This document shows, in pieces, positions 19,729-27,920 of a stretch of 64,000 nucleotides of DNA. The translations under genes and the position numbers were made by a program. The notes under the pieces are model-generated. The model did no database searches and had not been told where the DNA came from. It was given only the letters and a program-made list of their open reading frames with translations. This stretch comes from SHVZ01 sp041906305 (lineage in GTDB: Bacteria; Pseudomonadota; Alphaproteobacteria; SHVZ01). Where the stretch lies: positions 310,001 through 374,000 of the forward strand of contig JAYRJL010000004.1 of the NCBI GenBank assembly GCA_041906305.1, in the 5' to 3' direction. The stretch's first letter is position 1. Every line of letters starts with the position of its first letter.

Positions 19729-20540
19729 GGCTTCCTCCCTTCGCCCATCGCATAGGCCTTCTGGACCTCGCCGCGCAGCTTGGCCCAGATCGCCTTGTGA
19801 ATCTCGTGGAAGCGGGGCTCGGTGCGGATCTCGGCGATGTCGCGCGGGCGGCCGAGGTCGATCGTGTAGTCGCCGACGATCGAGGCGGCGGGACCGGCCG
19901 ACATCACCACGACACGGTCGGCGAGCGAGATCGCTTCCTCGAGGTCGTGGGTCACGAACATCACGGCCTTCCGGTCCTGGGCCCAGAGGTCGAGCAGCAG
20001 GTTGCCCATGATCTGGCGGGTCTGGGCATCGAGCGGACCGAAGGGCTCGTCCATCAGCAGGATCTCGGGATCGCGGATCAGCATCTGGGCCAGGGCCACG
20101 CGCTTCCTCTGTCCGCCCGAGAGCATGTGCGGGTAGCGGTCGGCGAAAGCCGCGAGCCCGACGCGGTCGAGCCAAGACCGGGCGCGCTCCAGCGCGTCGC
20201 GGCGGCCGACGCCCTTGGGCTCCAGCGCCACCGCGACGTTGTCGAGCGCGGTCTTCCAGGGCATCAGCGCGTCCTGCTGGAAGAGGTAGCCCGCCTTGGC
20301 GTTGAGGCCGGCAAGGGGGGCGCCGAAGATGTCGGTCCTGCCGGTGGAGGGCGGGATCAGCCCGGCGGCGACGTTGAGCAGGGTCGACTTGCCGCAGCCG
20401 GTCGGGCCGACGATGGCGACGAACTCCCCGGTCGCGACCGCAAGGTCGGTTTCGGCGACCGCGCGATAGGTGCCGCCCTTGATCAGGAACGAGATCGAGA
20501 CGCCGCGCAGGGCCACGGCGGTGGGGGAACCTCCGGTCAT
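19725..20540 (-). CDS. ABC transporter ATP-binding protein, NitT/TauT type
   Basis: A 271-residue nucleotide-binding subunit. Walker A reads GPTGCGKST near residue 47, the Q-loop lies in LFQQDALMPWKTALDNV, the signature is LSGGQRKRVALAQ, Walker B is ILLMDEPFGPLD and the switch histidine is in FVTHDLEEA. It heads the importer operon on the minus strand. The 110-base region to the divergent glutathione transferase gene should carry its promoter. Confidence 0.95.
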   Translation of the reverse strand: MTGGSPTAVALRGVSISFLIKGGTYRAVAETDLAVATGEFVAIVGPTGCGKSTLLNVAAGLIPPSTGRTDIFGAPLAGLNAKAGYLFQQDALMPWKTALDNVAVALEPKGVGRRDALERARSWLDRVGLAAFADRYPHMLSGGQRKRVALAQMLIRDPEILLMDEPFGPLDAQTRQIMGNLLLDLWAQDRKAVMFVTHDLEEAISLADRVVVMSAGPAASIVGDYTIDLGRPRDIAEIRTEPRFHEIHKAIWAKLRGEVQKAYAMGEGRKP

Positions 20541-20650
20541 GGAGGGTTCATAACATCAGGCCTCGTCCGGTAGGAGAGGGTTGTGCGTCGTCACGGCCCG
20601 ACGGCGCTGCTAGTCTCTCGCCCTTCCTCCATCCTCCGGAAAACGCGCCG

Positions 20651-21268
20651 ATGATCGACCTCTACACCTGGGGCACGCCGAACGGCCGCAAGGTCTCCAT
20701 CATGCTGGAGGAGGTCGGGCTGCCCTACACGGTCCACAAGATCGACATCGGCAAGGGCGACCAGTTCAAGCCGGCGTTCGTGGCGATCAACCCGAACTCA
20801 AAGATCCCGGCGATCGTCGACCCGGACGGCCCCGACGGCAAGCCGCTCAACGTGTTCGAGTCCGGCGCGATCCTGATCTATCTCGCCGAGAAGACCGGCA
20901 AGCTGCTCCCGAAGGAGCCCCGCGCCCGGAGCGAGGCGCTGCAGTGGCTGATGTTCCAGATGGGCGGCGTCGGCCCGATGTTCGGCCAGAACCACCACTT
21001 CCGCCGCTTCGCGCCCGAAAAGATCCCCTACGGCATCGAGCGCTACGGCAAGGAGACCGAGCGGCTCTACGGCGTGATGGACACGCGCCTCGCCAAGGTC
21101 GCCCATCTCGCAGGCGCCGACTACTCGATCGCCGATGTCGCGACATATCCCTGGGTCTCGCGCCACGACTACCAGGAGATCGAGCTGGCGCGCTTTCCCA
21201 ACGTGAAGCGCTGGTTCGACCAGCTCTCGGCCCGCCCGGCGGTGCAGAAGGGCATGAAGGTTCCCTGA
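20651..21268 (+). CDS. Glutathione S-transferase family protein (YfcG/Ure2p-like)
   Basis: A 205-residue protein with N-terminal IDLYTWGTPNGRKVSIMLEE and the glutathione-binding NPNSKIPAIVD plus FESGAILIYLAEK, closely resembling the YfcG/YghU disulfide-bond oxidoreductase group. The helical half keeps the SIADVATYPW motif. It is monocistronic by position: divergent from the ABC operon and 160 bases before the Tct transporter. Only a short 6-bp hairpin follows the stop. Family members reduce disulfides or peroxides using glutathione; that activity is presumed. Confidence 0.9.
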   Translation: MIDLYTWGTPNGRKVSIMLEEVGLPYTVHKIDIGKGDQFKPAFVAINPNSKIPAIVDPDGPDGKPLNVFESGAILIYLAEKTGKLLPKEPRARSEALQWLMFQMGGVGPMFGQNHHFRRFAPEKIPYGIERYGKETERLYGVMDTRLAKVAHLAGADYSIADVATYPWVSRHDYQEIELARFPNVKRWFDQLSARPAVQKGMKVP

Positions 21269-21427
21269 TCTGCCCTTTCCTTGGGCAGCGGGGCGTCCTC
21301 CTCCTTCGGTCGTGAGGTCGGCGGGCTTGCGACGCCGCGGGCGACCCGGTTAAGTACCGAGAACCAGGCGCCGAATGCCGGATCAACCGGCTCTGAGACC
21401 AGCGTGCCTGGATTCGGGGAGTGACGC

Positions 21428-21895
21428 TTGAGCAACGGGCTGAAGATCAAATCGCCCCAGGACGCTGCCGCCGGGGTCTTCCTGCTGGTGATCGCCGGCG
21501 TGGCGCTCTGGCTCGGGTCCGACCTGCCGATCGGCTCGGTGCGCCAGCTGGGACCGGGCATGTTCCCGCGGGTGCTGGCCATCCTGGTCGGGCTCGCCGG
21601 CGCGATGATCGTCCTGGACGCGTTCCTGCAGGCGGGCGAGGGGCTCGCGCGCTGGCCGCTCCGGGCGCCGCTGTTCATCCTCGGCGCCGCCGTCGCCTTC
21701 GGCTTCGCCATCCGGCCGCTCGGGCTGATCGTCGCCGCGCCCATCGTGATGATCGTCGGCGCCTTCGCCAGCCCGGAGACCCGGCTGCGCGAGGTCCTGG
21801 TCTTCGGCACCGTCATGACGGTCTTCTGCGCCGCGCTCTTCAAGTTCGCCCTCGGCCTGCCGATCCCGGTGGCGCCATGGCTGATCGGATACTGA
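21428..21895 (+). CDS. tctB: Tripartite tricarboxylate transporter small membrane subunit TctB
   Basis: A 155-residue membrane protein with four hydrophobic segments, of the TctB family. The start is a TTG at 21428, 6 bases after a GGGGAG ribosome site, and leads directly into the conserved GVFLLVIAGVALWLGSDLP and LGPGMFPRVLAILV. It stands first in a tctB-tctA-tctC operon; TctA starts 7 bases after its stop. The complex imports carboxylates using a periplasmic binding protein and an ion gradient. Confidence 0.9.
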   Translation: MSNGLKIKSPQDAAAGVFLLVIAGVALWLGSDLPIGSVRQLGPGMFPRVLAILVGLAGAMIVLDAFLQAGEGLARWPLRAPLFILGAAVAFGFAIRPLGLIVAAPIVMIVGAFASPETRLREVLVFGTVMTVFCAALFKFALGLPIPVAPWLIGY

Positions 21896-21902
21896 GGCGA
21901 CG

Positions 21903-23405
21903 ATGGGAGAGATCGTAGGCCATCTCGCACTCGGCTTCTCGACCGCGCTGTCGCTCGAGAACCTCGCCCTCTGCCTGGTCGGCTGCCTGGTGGGCACGCT
22001 GGTCGGCGTGCTTCCCGGCGTCGGGCCGATCGCGACCATCGCGATGCTGCTGCCGCTGACCTTCCAGGTCGAGCCGACCGGCGCGCTGATCATGCTCGCC
22101 GGCATCTACTACGGCGCCCAGTACGGTGGCTCGACCACGGCGATCCTGATCAACATCCCGGGCGAGGCGACCTCGGTCGTCACCACGCTGGACGGGCACC
22201 AGATGGCGCGGAAGGGGCAAGCGGGCGTGGCCCTCGGCGTCGCGGCGCTGGGCTCGTTCTTCGCCGGCACGGTCGCCACCATGGTGATCGCCGCGCTCGG
22301 TGCGCCGCTGACCAAGGTGGCGCTGCTGTTCGGCCCGGCCGAATACTTCTCGCTGATGGTGCTGGGCCTCGGCCTCGCCGTCGTGCTGGCCCGCGGCTCG
22401 GTGATCAAGGCGATCGCGATGATCTTGGTCGGGCTCCTGTTCTCGACGGTCGGCACCGACCTCGAGACCGGCCAGGAACGCATGACCCTCGGCCTCTCGG
22501 CGCTCTCGGACGGCGTCGACTTCGCGGTCCTGGCGATGGGCCTCTTCGGCTTCGCCGAGATCCTGAGGAACCTCGACAATCCGGAGGCGCGCAGCGTCGT
22601 CAAGGGCACGATCGGCCGGCTGCTTCCCTCCTGGGACGACGTGAAGCGCTGCATCGGCCCGGTGCTGCGCGGCACCGGGCTCGGCGCGGCACTCGGCATC
22701 CTGCCCGGCAACGGCGCCGTCCTCGGCCCCTTCGCCTCCTACACGCTGGAAAAGAAGCTGGCCGCCGATCCGAAGCGCTTCGGCCACGGCGCGATCGAGG
22801 GCGTCGCCGGCCCTGAATCCGCCAACAACGCCGGTGCCCAGACCGCGTTCATCCCGCTGCTGACGCTCGGGATTCCTCCCAACGCGGTGATGGCGCTGAT
22901 GGTCGGCGCGCTGACCATCCACGGCGTCATCCCTGGCCCGCAGGTGATGACCAAGCACGCCTCGCTCTTCTGGGGCATGGTCGCCAGCATGTGGATCGGC
23001 AACCTGATGCTGCTGGTGATCAACCTGCCGCTGATCGGGCTCTGGGTGCGGCTGCTGAAAGTGCCCTACCGGCTGATGTTCCCGGCGATCCTGGTGTTCT
23101 GCTGCATCGGCATCTACTCGGTGAACAACACGCCAGCCGACGTGATGCTGACCGCGTTCTTCGGCGGCTTCGGCTACATCCTCTACCGCTTCGGCTTTGA
23201 GCCGGCGCCGCTGCTGCTGGGCTTCGTGCTCGGCCGGCTGATGGAGGAGAAGCTGCGCCAGGCCCTCGTGATCTCGCGCGGCAACATGATGGTCTTCGTC
23301 GAGCGGCCGGTCTCGGCCGTGTTGCTGGTGCTGGCGGCGGTGATCCTGGTCATCGCCGTGTTGCCCGCGATGCGGGCCCGCCGCGAGAAGGCGTTCCAGG
23401 AATAG
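21903..23405 (+). CDS. tctA: Tripartite tricarboxylate transporter large permease TctA
   Basis: A 500-residue integral membrane protein with around twelve hydrophobic segments. The TctA hallmarks GVLPGVGPIATIAMLLPLTF and YGAQYGGSTTAILINIPGE are near the N-terminus, and the duplicated second half carries GILPGNGAVLGPFASY and EGVAGPESANNAGAQ. It is the channel-forming subunit of the tripartite transporter, operating with TctB and the binding protein encoded directly downstream. Confidence 0.96.
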   Translation: MGEIVGHLALGFSTALSLENLALCLVGCLVGTLVGVLPGVGPIATIAMLLPLTFQVEPTGALIMLAGIYYGAQYGGSTTAILINIPGEATSVVTTLDGHQMARKGQAGVALGVAALGSFFAGTVATMVIAALGAPLTKVALLFGPAEYFSLMVLGLGLAVVLARGSVIKAIAMILVGLLFSTVGTDLETGQERMTLGLSALSDGVDFAVLAMGLFGFAEILRNLDNPEARSVVKGTIGRLLPSWDDVKRCIGPVLRGTGLGAALGILPGNGAVLGPFASYTLEKKLAADPKRFGHGAIEGVAGPESANNAGAQTAFIPLLTLGIPPNAVMALMVGALTIHGVIPGPQVMTKHASLFWGMVASMWIGNLMLLVINLPLIGLWVRLLKVPYRLMFPAILVFCCIGIYSVNNTPADVMLTAFFGGFGYILYRFGFEPAPLLLGFVLGRLMEEKLRQALVISRGNMMVFVERPVSAVLLVLAAVILVIAVLPAMRARREKAFQE

Positions 23406-23425
23406 CCAAAGAAAAGGAGAGATCG

Positions 23426-24403
23426 ATGCTGAAGAAAACCCTCTTGGGCGCGGTCGCCGCGCTCGCGCTCTGGACCGGGTCCGCCTTTGCGCAGGCGTAT
23501 CCGACCAAGCCGGTCACGGTGATCGTGCCCTTCGCGGCCGGCGGCCCGACCGACGTGATCGCCCGCATCGTCGGCGAGCACATGTCGAAGACGCTGGGCC
23601 AGCAGCTCGTGATCGAGAACGTCGTCGGCGCCGGCGGCACCACCGGCATCACCCGCGGTGCCCAGGCCGCCCCCGACGGCTACACGATCATGATGGGCCA
23701 CATGGGCACGCATGGCGCTGCGCCTGCGCTCTACCCAAACCTCAAATACGATCCGGCCAAGGGCTTCGAGCCGATCGGGCTCGCCGCCGGCACGCCGATC
23801 CTGATCGTCGCCAAGAAGGACTTCCCGGCGAAGGACCTCAAGGAGTTCGTGGCCTACGTGAAGGCCAACGCCAGCAAGATCAACGAGGCCCATGCCGGCA
23901 TCGCCTCGGTCTCGCACACCACCTGCCTGATGCTGACCCACCAGCTCGGCATCAAGCTGACCGAGGTCGCCTATCGCGGCACCGGCCCGGCGTTGAACGA
24001 CCTCGTCGGCGGCCAGGTCGACATCATGTGCGACCAGATCGTCAACCTGGTCGAGCAGGTCAAGGGCGGCCAGATCAAGGCCTACGCGGTCGCGACCCCG
24101 GAACGCTCCCCGGCGCTGCCCGACGTGCCGACGACCAAGGAGGGCGGTCTGCCCGAGTACCAGGTCTCGGCCTGGAACGCCCTGTTCGCGCCTAAGGGCA
24201 CGCCGGCGCCGGTCGTCGCCAAGCTGGCCGACGCGCTGTCGAAGGCGCTGGACGATCCGGCGACCCGCAAGCGGCTGCTCGACCTCGGCGGCGTCATCCC
24301 CGAGGGCCAGCAGCGCGGCGGTACCTATCTCGGCACCTTCGTCGCTGCCGAAGTCGCGCGCTGGACGCCGATCATCAAGGCAGCCGGCGTCGTCGGCCAG
24401 TAG
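23426..24403 (+). CDS. Tripartite tricarboxylate transporter substrate-binding protein (TctC/Bug family)
   Basis: A 325-residue periplasmic receptor with a signal peptide ending in GSAFAQA, preceded by a strong AAGGAGA ribosome site. Bug-family marks are YPTKPVTVIVPFAAGGPTD, GAGGTTG and the two-domain venus-flytrap length. Members bind small carboxylates or amides such as citrate, glutarate, adipate or nicotinate; specificity is not readable here. It is the last gene of the Tct operon and is followed by a perfect 12-bp hairpin, likely its terminator. Confidence 0.95.
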   Translation: MLKKTLLGAVAALALWTGSAFAQAYPTKPVTVIVPFAAGGPTDVIARIVGEHMSKTLGQQLVIENVVGAGGTTGITRGAQAAPDGYTIMMGHMGTHGAAPALYPNLKYDPAKGFEPIGLAAGTPILIVAKKDFPAKDLKEFVAYVKANASKINEAHAGIASVSHTTCLMLTHQLGIKLTEVAYRGTGPALNDLVGGQVDIMCDQIVNLVEQVKGGQIKAYAVATPERSPALPDVPTTKEGGLPEYQVSAWNALFAPKGTPAPVVAKLADALSKALDDPATRKRLLDLGGVIPEGQQRGGTYLGTFVAAEVARWTPIIKAAGVVGQ

Positions 24404-24415
24404 GCAAGGTGTGAC

Positions 24416-24457
24416 AAGGGCGGCCGGTCTCCCGGAAACCGGTGGCCGGCCGCCCTT
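24416..24457 (+). terminator. Hairpin terminator after Tct operon
   Basis: A perfect 12-bp inverted repeat, AAGGGCGGCCGG against CCGGCCGCCCTT, with an 18-base loop, begins 13 bases after the binding-protein stop codon. The stem is GC-rich, and only a short TTCGTCG follows rather than a long T-run. It separates the Tct operon from tRNA-Ser and probably stops or pauses transcription. Confidence 0.7.
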
Positions 24458-24530
24458 CGTCGTTGACAGCCCATCCGCCGCCGCCTAATCACACGGCTGC
24501 ATACGCCGTGTGAAAACACCTACTCTCGGC

Positions 24531-24624
24531 GGAGGGGTGGCCGAGTGGCTGAAGGCGGCGGTTTGCTAAACCGTTGTAGGGTTGTAAAGCCCTACCGTGG
24601 GTTCGAATCCCATCCCCTCCGCCA
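24531..24624 (+). tRNA. tRNA-Ser (anticodon GCT)
   Basis: A class II tRNA with a 7-bp acceptor stem GGAGGGG/CCCCTCC, the D-arm start TGGCCGAGTGGCTGAAGGC, anticodon loop TTTGCTAAA, a long variable arm with the stem GTAGGG/CCCTAC, the T-loop GTTCGAATC and an encoded CCA end at 24622-24624. The anticodon GCT reads AGC/AGU serine codons. No integrase gene or att-like repeat was seen beside it, so it does not appear to be used as an integration site here. Confidence 0.97.
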
Positions 24625-24650
24625 GCTCTCCTCCCACTCTCCGGCGAGCC

Positions 24651-25685
24651 TCACTTCGGTGCCGACTTGACCTCGCGGTCCCAGCGCGCGAGCAGGCGGG
24701 TGCGCTCGGCGGGCGAGCCGTATTTGCCGAAGTCGTAGTCGATGAGCTTGGCGTCGACGAGCGGCGCGATGTCCGGCGGCAGCGACACCGACTTGTTGGC
24801 CGGCACCTGGTAGGACTTGACCTGGATGCCGATCGCCTGCGCCTCCTTGCCCAGCAGCCAGTCGTAGAACTTCTTGGCGGCGTCCATGTTGCGGGCGCCC
24901 TTGATCAGCGACATCGAGCCGACCTCGTAGCCGGTGCCCTCGCAGGGAGCCACGGACTTGACCGGCGCCTTGGCGAGGATCGAGACCAGCGCGTCCGACA
25001 TGAAGACGATGCCGGCCGTGGTCTCGCCGAGGGCCGTCGCCTTCACCGGCGCGCCGCCCGACTTGGTGTACTGGTTCACGTTGACGTGGAGCTTCTTCAT
25101 GTACTCGAAGCCCTTGTCCTCGCCCATGATCTGCACGAGCGTCGCCAGCATCGTGTAGGCGGTGCCCGATGAGTTCGGATCGGCGACCTGGACCTCGTCC
25201 TTGAGCTTGGTGTCGAGCAGGTCGCTCCAGCAGCGGATCTCCTTCATGCCGCGCTTGGGCAGGATCTCCGGGTTGTAGACGATGCCGAGCGCGCCGGCGT
25301 AGACGCCGACGGTGCGGTGGTTCGAGCGCTCGGCCTGCTTCTGCGCCCAGTCATGAAGCTCGGCCAGCATCGGCGACTTGTAGGTCTCGGTCAGCTCCTC
25401 GAGCGCGGCCTGGAGGTGGGGGTCGCCGGTGCCGCCCCACCAGAGATCGACCTTGGGGCTGCCGGCCTCGGCGCGGATCTGGGCATAGGCCTCGCCGGTC
25501 GATTTCCGCACCATCGCGACCTTGGCGGCGCCGGTCTTCTCATAGGCCGTGACCAGCGCCTGGCAGTATTCCTCCTGCGCGCTGCAGACGAACGAGATCG
25601 AGGACTGCGCGCTCGCCTCGAAGGAGACCGCGCCCGCCACGAGCATCCCGACCGTCAGGCCGAGCCGAACCACCCGATACGACAT
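24651..25685 (-). CDS. Orphan ABC-type extracellular solute-binding protein (Fe3+/polyamine-like class)
   Basis: A 344-residue periplasmic protein. ATG 25685 is chosen because an AGGGGG ribosome site precedes it and it begins a good signal peptide ending in SFEASAQ. The mature part has VDLWWGGTGDPHLQAA, GALGIVYNPEIL and GTAYTMLATL, the layout of AfuA/FutA-like binding proteins. No permease or ATPase adjoins it, so it may serve a transporter or sensor encoded elsewhere. The stop lies 27 bases past tRNA-Ser in the opposite orientation. Confidence 0.88.
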   Translation of the reverse strand: MSYRVVRLGLTVGMLVAGAVSFEASAQSSISFVCSAQEEYCQALVTAYEKTGAAKVAMVRKSTGEAYAQIRAEAGSPKVDLWWGGTGDPHLQAALEELTETYKSPMLAELHDWAQKQAERSNHRTVGVYAGALGIVYNPEILPKRGMKEIRCWSDLLDTKLKDEVQVADPNSSGTAYTMLATLVQIMGEDKGFEYMKKLHVNVNQYTKSGGAPVKATALGETTAGIVFMSDALVSILAKAPVKSVAPCEGTGYEVGSMSLIKGARNMDAAKKFYDWLLGKEAQAIGIQVKSYQVPANKSVSLPPDIAPLVDAKLIDYDFGKYGSPAERTRLLARWDREVKSAPK

Positions 25686-25766
25686 GAGACATCCCCCTGT
25701 TGAGCCGGCCGGCACGGAATGCCGGCGCATCGTCGGAAGGATAGTCCGTCCGCAGGAAACGGAAAA

Positions 25767-26669
25767 CTAGGCGGCGGCCAATCGGTAGAGGCTGTCGACC
25801 CGGGAGCGGCCGTCCTCGGTCTTCACCCGGCCGTCCTTCATCATCTGGATCAGGTGCGCCTGCATCGACCGGCCGGCGGCGGGATGCAGGTGCTTCGGCA
25901 CGTCGGCATAGTTGATGGCCACCATCTCGGGGATGGTCTTCGGTCCGTCCGCCAGGCGCGCCAGGATCTGCGCCTCGCGGTTGAGCCGGTGCTCGATGCA
26001 GGCCTGCACGAAGGGGATCGGATCGCGGATCTCGGCGCCATGGGTCGGGATGTAGACGGTCTCGCTTCTCGGCAGCAGCTTCCTCAGGCTCGCGAAGTAG
26101 TCGGCCATGTCGCCATCGGGCGGCGTGATCACCGTTGTCGACCAGCCCATCACGTGATCTCCGGTGAGCAGCGCCTTGTCCTCGCGCACCGCGAAGCAGA
26201 GATGGTTCGAGATGTGGCCCGGCGTATGGAGCGCCTCGACGGTCCAGCCGTCGCCCTCGACGACGTCGCCGTCGGCGAGGCGGATGTCGGGGGCGAAGGC
26301 GAGCTCGCCCTCCTGTTCCGGCGTCTCGCCGGCGGGAGGCCGGGGATGGGGGCCGAAGCCGTAGATCCTCGCGCCGGTCGCGCGCGCGATCGCAGGCGCT
26401 GCCGGAACATGGTCGGAGTGGGTGTGGGTGACGAGGATGTGCGTCACGGTCTCGCCGCGCACGGCGTTCAGCACCGCCTCGACATGCGCCGGGTCGTCCG
26501 GCCCGGGATCGACGATCGCGACCTTGCCGCGGCCGACGATGTTGGTGCCGGTGCCCTTGAAGGTGAAAGGGCTCGGATTGCGCGCGACCACGCGGCGGAC
26601 CCGCGGCGTCACCTCGGCGGCGATGCCGTAGTCGAAGGCGAGTTCCTTGATGAACGGGATGCCGGGCAT
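25767..26669 (-). CDS. MBL-fold metallo-hydrolase (LACTB2-like)
   Basis: A 300-residue metallo-beta-lactamase-fold protein. Start ATG 26669 follows the methyltransferase stop by 4 bases and leads into the conserved domain; the frame continues 84 codons upstream without similarity. The zinc ligands are in VTHTHSDHVPAA, a later H in LHTPGHISNHL and D/H in LTGDHVMGWST. After the catalytic domain a winged-helix-like C-terminal segment with a GVVALADG-like RLADGPKTIPEMV appears, as in LACTB2-like endoribonuclease or thioesterase relatives. The substrate is unknown. Confidence 0.88.
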   Translation of the reverse strand: MPGIPFIKELAFDYGIAAEVTPRVRRVVARNPSPFTFKGTGTNIVGRGKVAIVDPGPDDPAHVEAVLNAVRGETVTHILVTHTHSDHVPAAPAIARATGARIYGFGPHPRPPAGETPEQEGELAFAPDIRLADGDVVEGDGWTVEALHTPGHISNHLCFAVREDKALLTGDHVMGWSTTVITPPDGDMADYFASLRKLLPRSETVYIPTHGAEIRDPIPFVQACIEHRLNREAQILARLADGPKTIPEMVAINYADVPKHLHPAAGRSMQAHLIQMMKDGRVKTEDGRSRVDSLYRLAAA

Positions 26670-26673
26670 GGAT

Positions 26674-27447
26674 CTATCCAGCGGATGCGGTTTCGGCCTC
26701 GGCGACGACGTGTCGGGCGAAGTCCGGCACCTCGCCGAAGGCCGCGTGCAGCTCGGAATCGAAGCTGCCGACGCGACGTCCGATACCGGCGAAGAGGATG
26801 TCCAGGCTACGCGCCGAGTAAAGGCTGAAATGCCCGTTCCTTGGCGCGGCATAGGGCCATGCCAGCCGCGGGAACAGCGGCCGCCCGTCGTTGAGCGTGG
26901 TCGAAAACAGGAGCAGCCCATGCGGGTCGAGGAGCTGCGCTATGTCCTGCACGAGCCCCTTCGGATCGACCGAATGCTCGAACACCTCGAAAGCGAGGAC
27001 CAGGTCGAACCTCGCCGACGGCCGCTGCCGGAAGTCCGGGCGGCGGCTGTAGGGATCGTACCCGACGGCGTTCAGTCCTGCGCCGCGCATCAGGTCGACG
27101 AGAGCGCCGTCGCCCGCGCCGTAATCGAGGATGCGCAGCGGATGGAGCCGGTTGCCGAAAAGCGACTGCAGCCGCTCGAGGAAGAAGCGGGGCCTGGCCT
27201 CGGCGAAATCGGGGTCGATCCGCCGATACTCCTCGTTGTAGATGCGCGCCTCGAACTCGGCCGGCGACCAGGTGTCGGCATGGTTGGAGAAGACGAATCC
27301 GCAGGCCGAACATCTCCGGTACCACACCGGGATGCCGGCGAGCGGAAACACGACCCCGCGCGCTTCCTCGCAGGTGCGATTGAAGTCGATCACGTCCAGA
27401 AGGGGGCTTTGCCCGGAGCAGATCTTGCAGAGCTCGTGCGCGCTCAT
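26674..27447 (-). CDS. Class I SAM-dependent methyltransferase with N-terminal zinc-ribbon-like segment
   Basis: A 257-residue protein. An N-terminal four-cysteine segment (CKIC near residue 7, CSAC near 46) resembles the zinc-binding start of several sugar or small-molecule methyltransferases. The SAM-binding motif I is ILDYGAGDGALVDLM near residue 105, followed by an acidic residue in VGYDPYSRR and motif LVLAFEVFEHSVDP. It is followed 4 bases later by the MBL hydrolase gene, so the two are probably co-expressed. The methyl acceptor is not apparent. Confidence 0.88.
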   Translation of the reverse strand: MSAHELCKICSGQSPLLDVIDFNRTCEEARGVVFPLAGIPVWYRRCSACGFVFSNHADTWSPAEFEARIYNEEYRRIDPDFAEARPRFFLERLQSLFGNRLHPLRILDYGAGDGALVDLMRGAGLNAVGYDPYSRRPDFRQRPSARFDLVLAFEVFEHSVDPKGLVQDIAQLLDPHGLLLFSTTLNDGRPLFPRLAWPYAAPRNGHFSLYSARSLDILFAGIGRRVGSFDSELHAAFGEVPDFARHVVAEAETASAG

Positions 27448-27920
27448 CCGCCCACTTTAGCGAGATGGCGTCCAGGTCGCCATCGGCGGCGGCCGCGCGT
27501 CAGCCCTCCATCTCGGGGCAGGTCACGGAGCTGTTGGAGTTGGAGGCCATCGGCCGCATTCCAAGCGACGAGGAGCGCGCCGAGGTCCGCGAGGGCGATC
27601 CACGGTCTTCGCCCTGGCTATGCGTCGTTCGAGGGGCGGGGCCTCGCGTCGGCGAAGCGCTCGGCGAGGAGCTGAGCCAGGCGCTCATAGTCGTCGGCCA
27701 TACGGAAGAGCGTTTCTCTTGCGTCTGCATCGGTCATCCTTTCGGCGGCCGCGCGAGTCTCGAAGACCAGTGCCCGGAAGCGCCGGTGCGCTCGGGAGCC
27801 GGGGTCTTCATGCGGTGCATAAGGTTCGGGCTGTTCACGGCACGCATGGTAGGGTCGTGTGCTCGGTGCCGCAGGTGAGTTTCCGGTGACCGAAGCGGAC
27901 AGATCGGTTTCGAGGACGAC
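27448..27920. other. 473-base gene-poor gap
   Basis: No convincing intact gene lies between the methyltransferase and the DUF169 gene. Open frames on both strands read as composition-driven shadows. The one coding-like signal is a frameshifted small gene on the minus strand, listed separately. The plus-strand side must hold the DUF169 promoter; the methyltransferase promoter should be at the left end. No hairpin of note was seen. Confidence 0.6.
27618..27811 (-). pseudogene. Possible frameshifted small helical protein gene
   Basis: The segment translating as RFRALVFETRAAAERM and then MTDADARETLFRMADDYERL resembles the small helical hypothetical proteins common in Bradyrhizobium and relatives (alternating E-A-R and DxxAR..ML.IA..YE.LA pattern). 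That frame has no ATG, GTG or TTG before the similarity begins. A neighbouring frame supplies ATG 27811 and MKTPAPER, and the two would join by a one-base shift near CGCACCGGCGC around 27785. Either the gene is broken or the start at 27737 makes only a 39-residue remnant. The family likeness is from memory and is the weak point. Confidence 0.4.

Noticed and set aside
21270..21288. CTGCCC/GGGCAG hairpin after the second glutathione transferase gene
   Set aside because: Only a 6-bp stem without a T-run; too weak to call a terminator in high-GC DNA.
24510..24640. tRNA-Ser as an integration site for a mobile element
   Set aside because: No integrase gene, and I saw no repeat of the tRNA 3' end downstream; flanking genes have native composition.
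27465..27878. 137-residue plus-strand open frame in the gap before the DUF169 gene
   Set aside because: Composition-driven: no ribosome site, no recognisable domain, and a better coding signal lies on the opposite strand.
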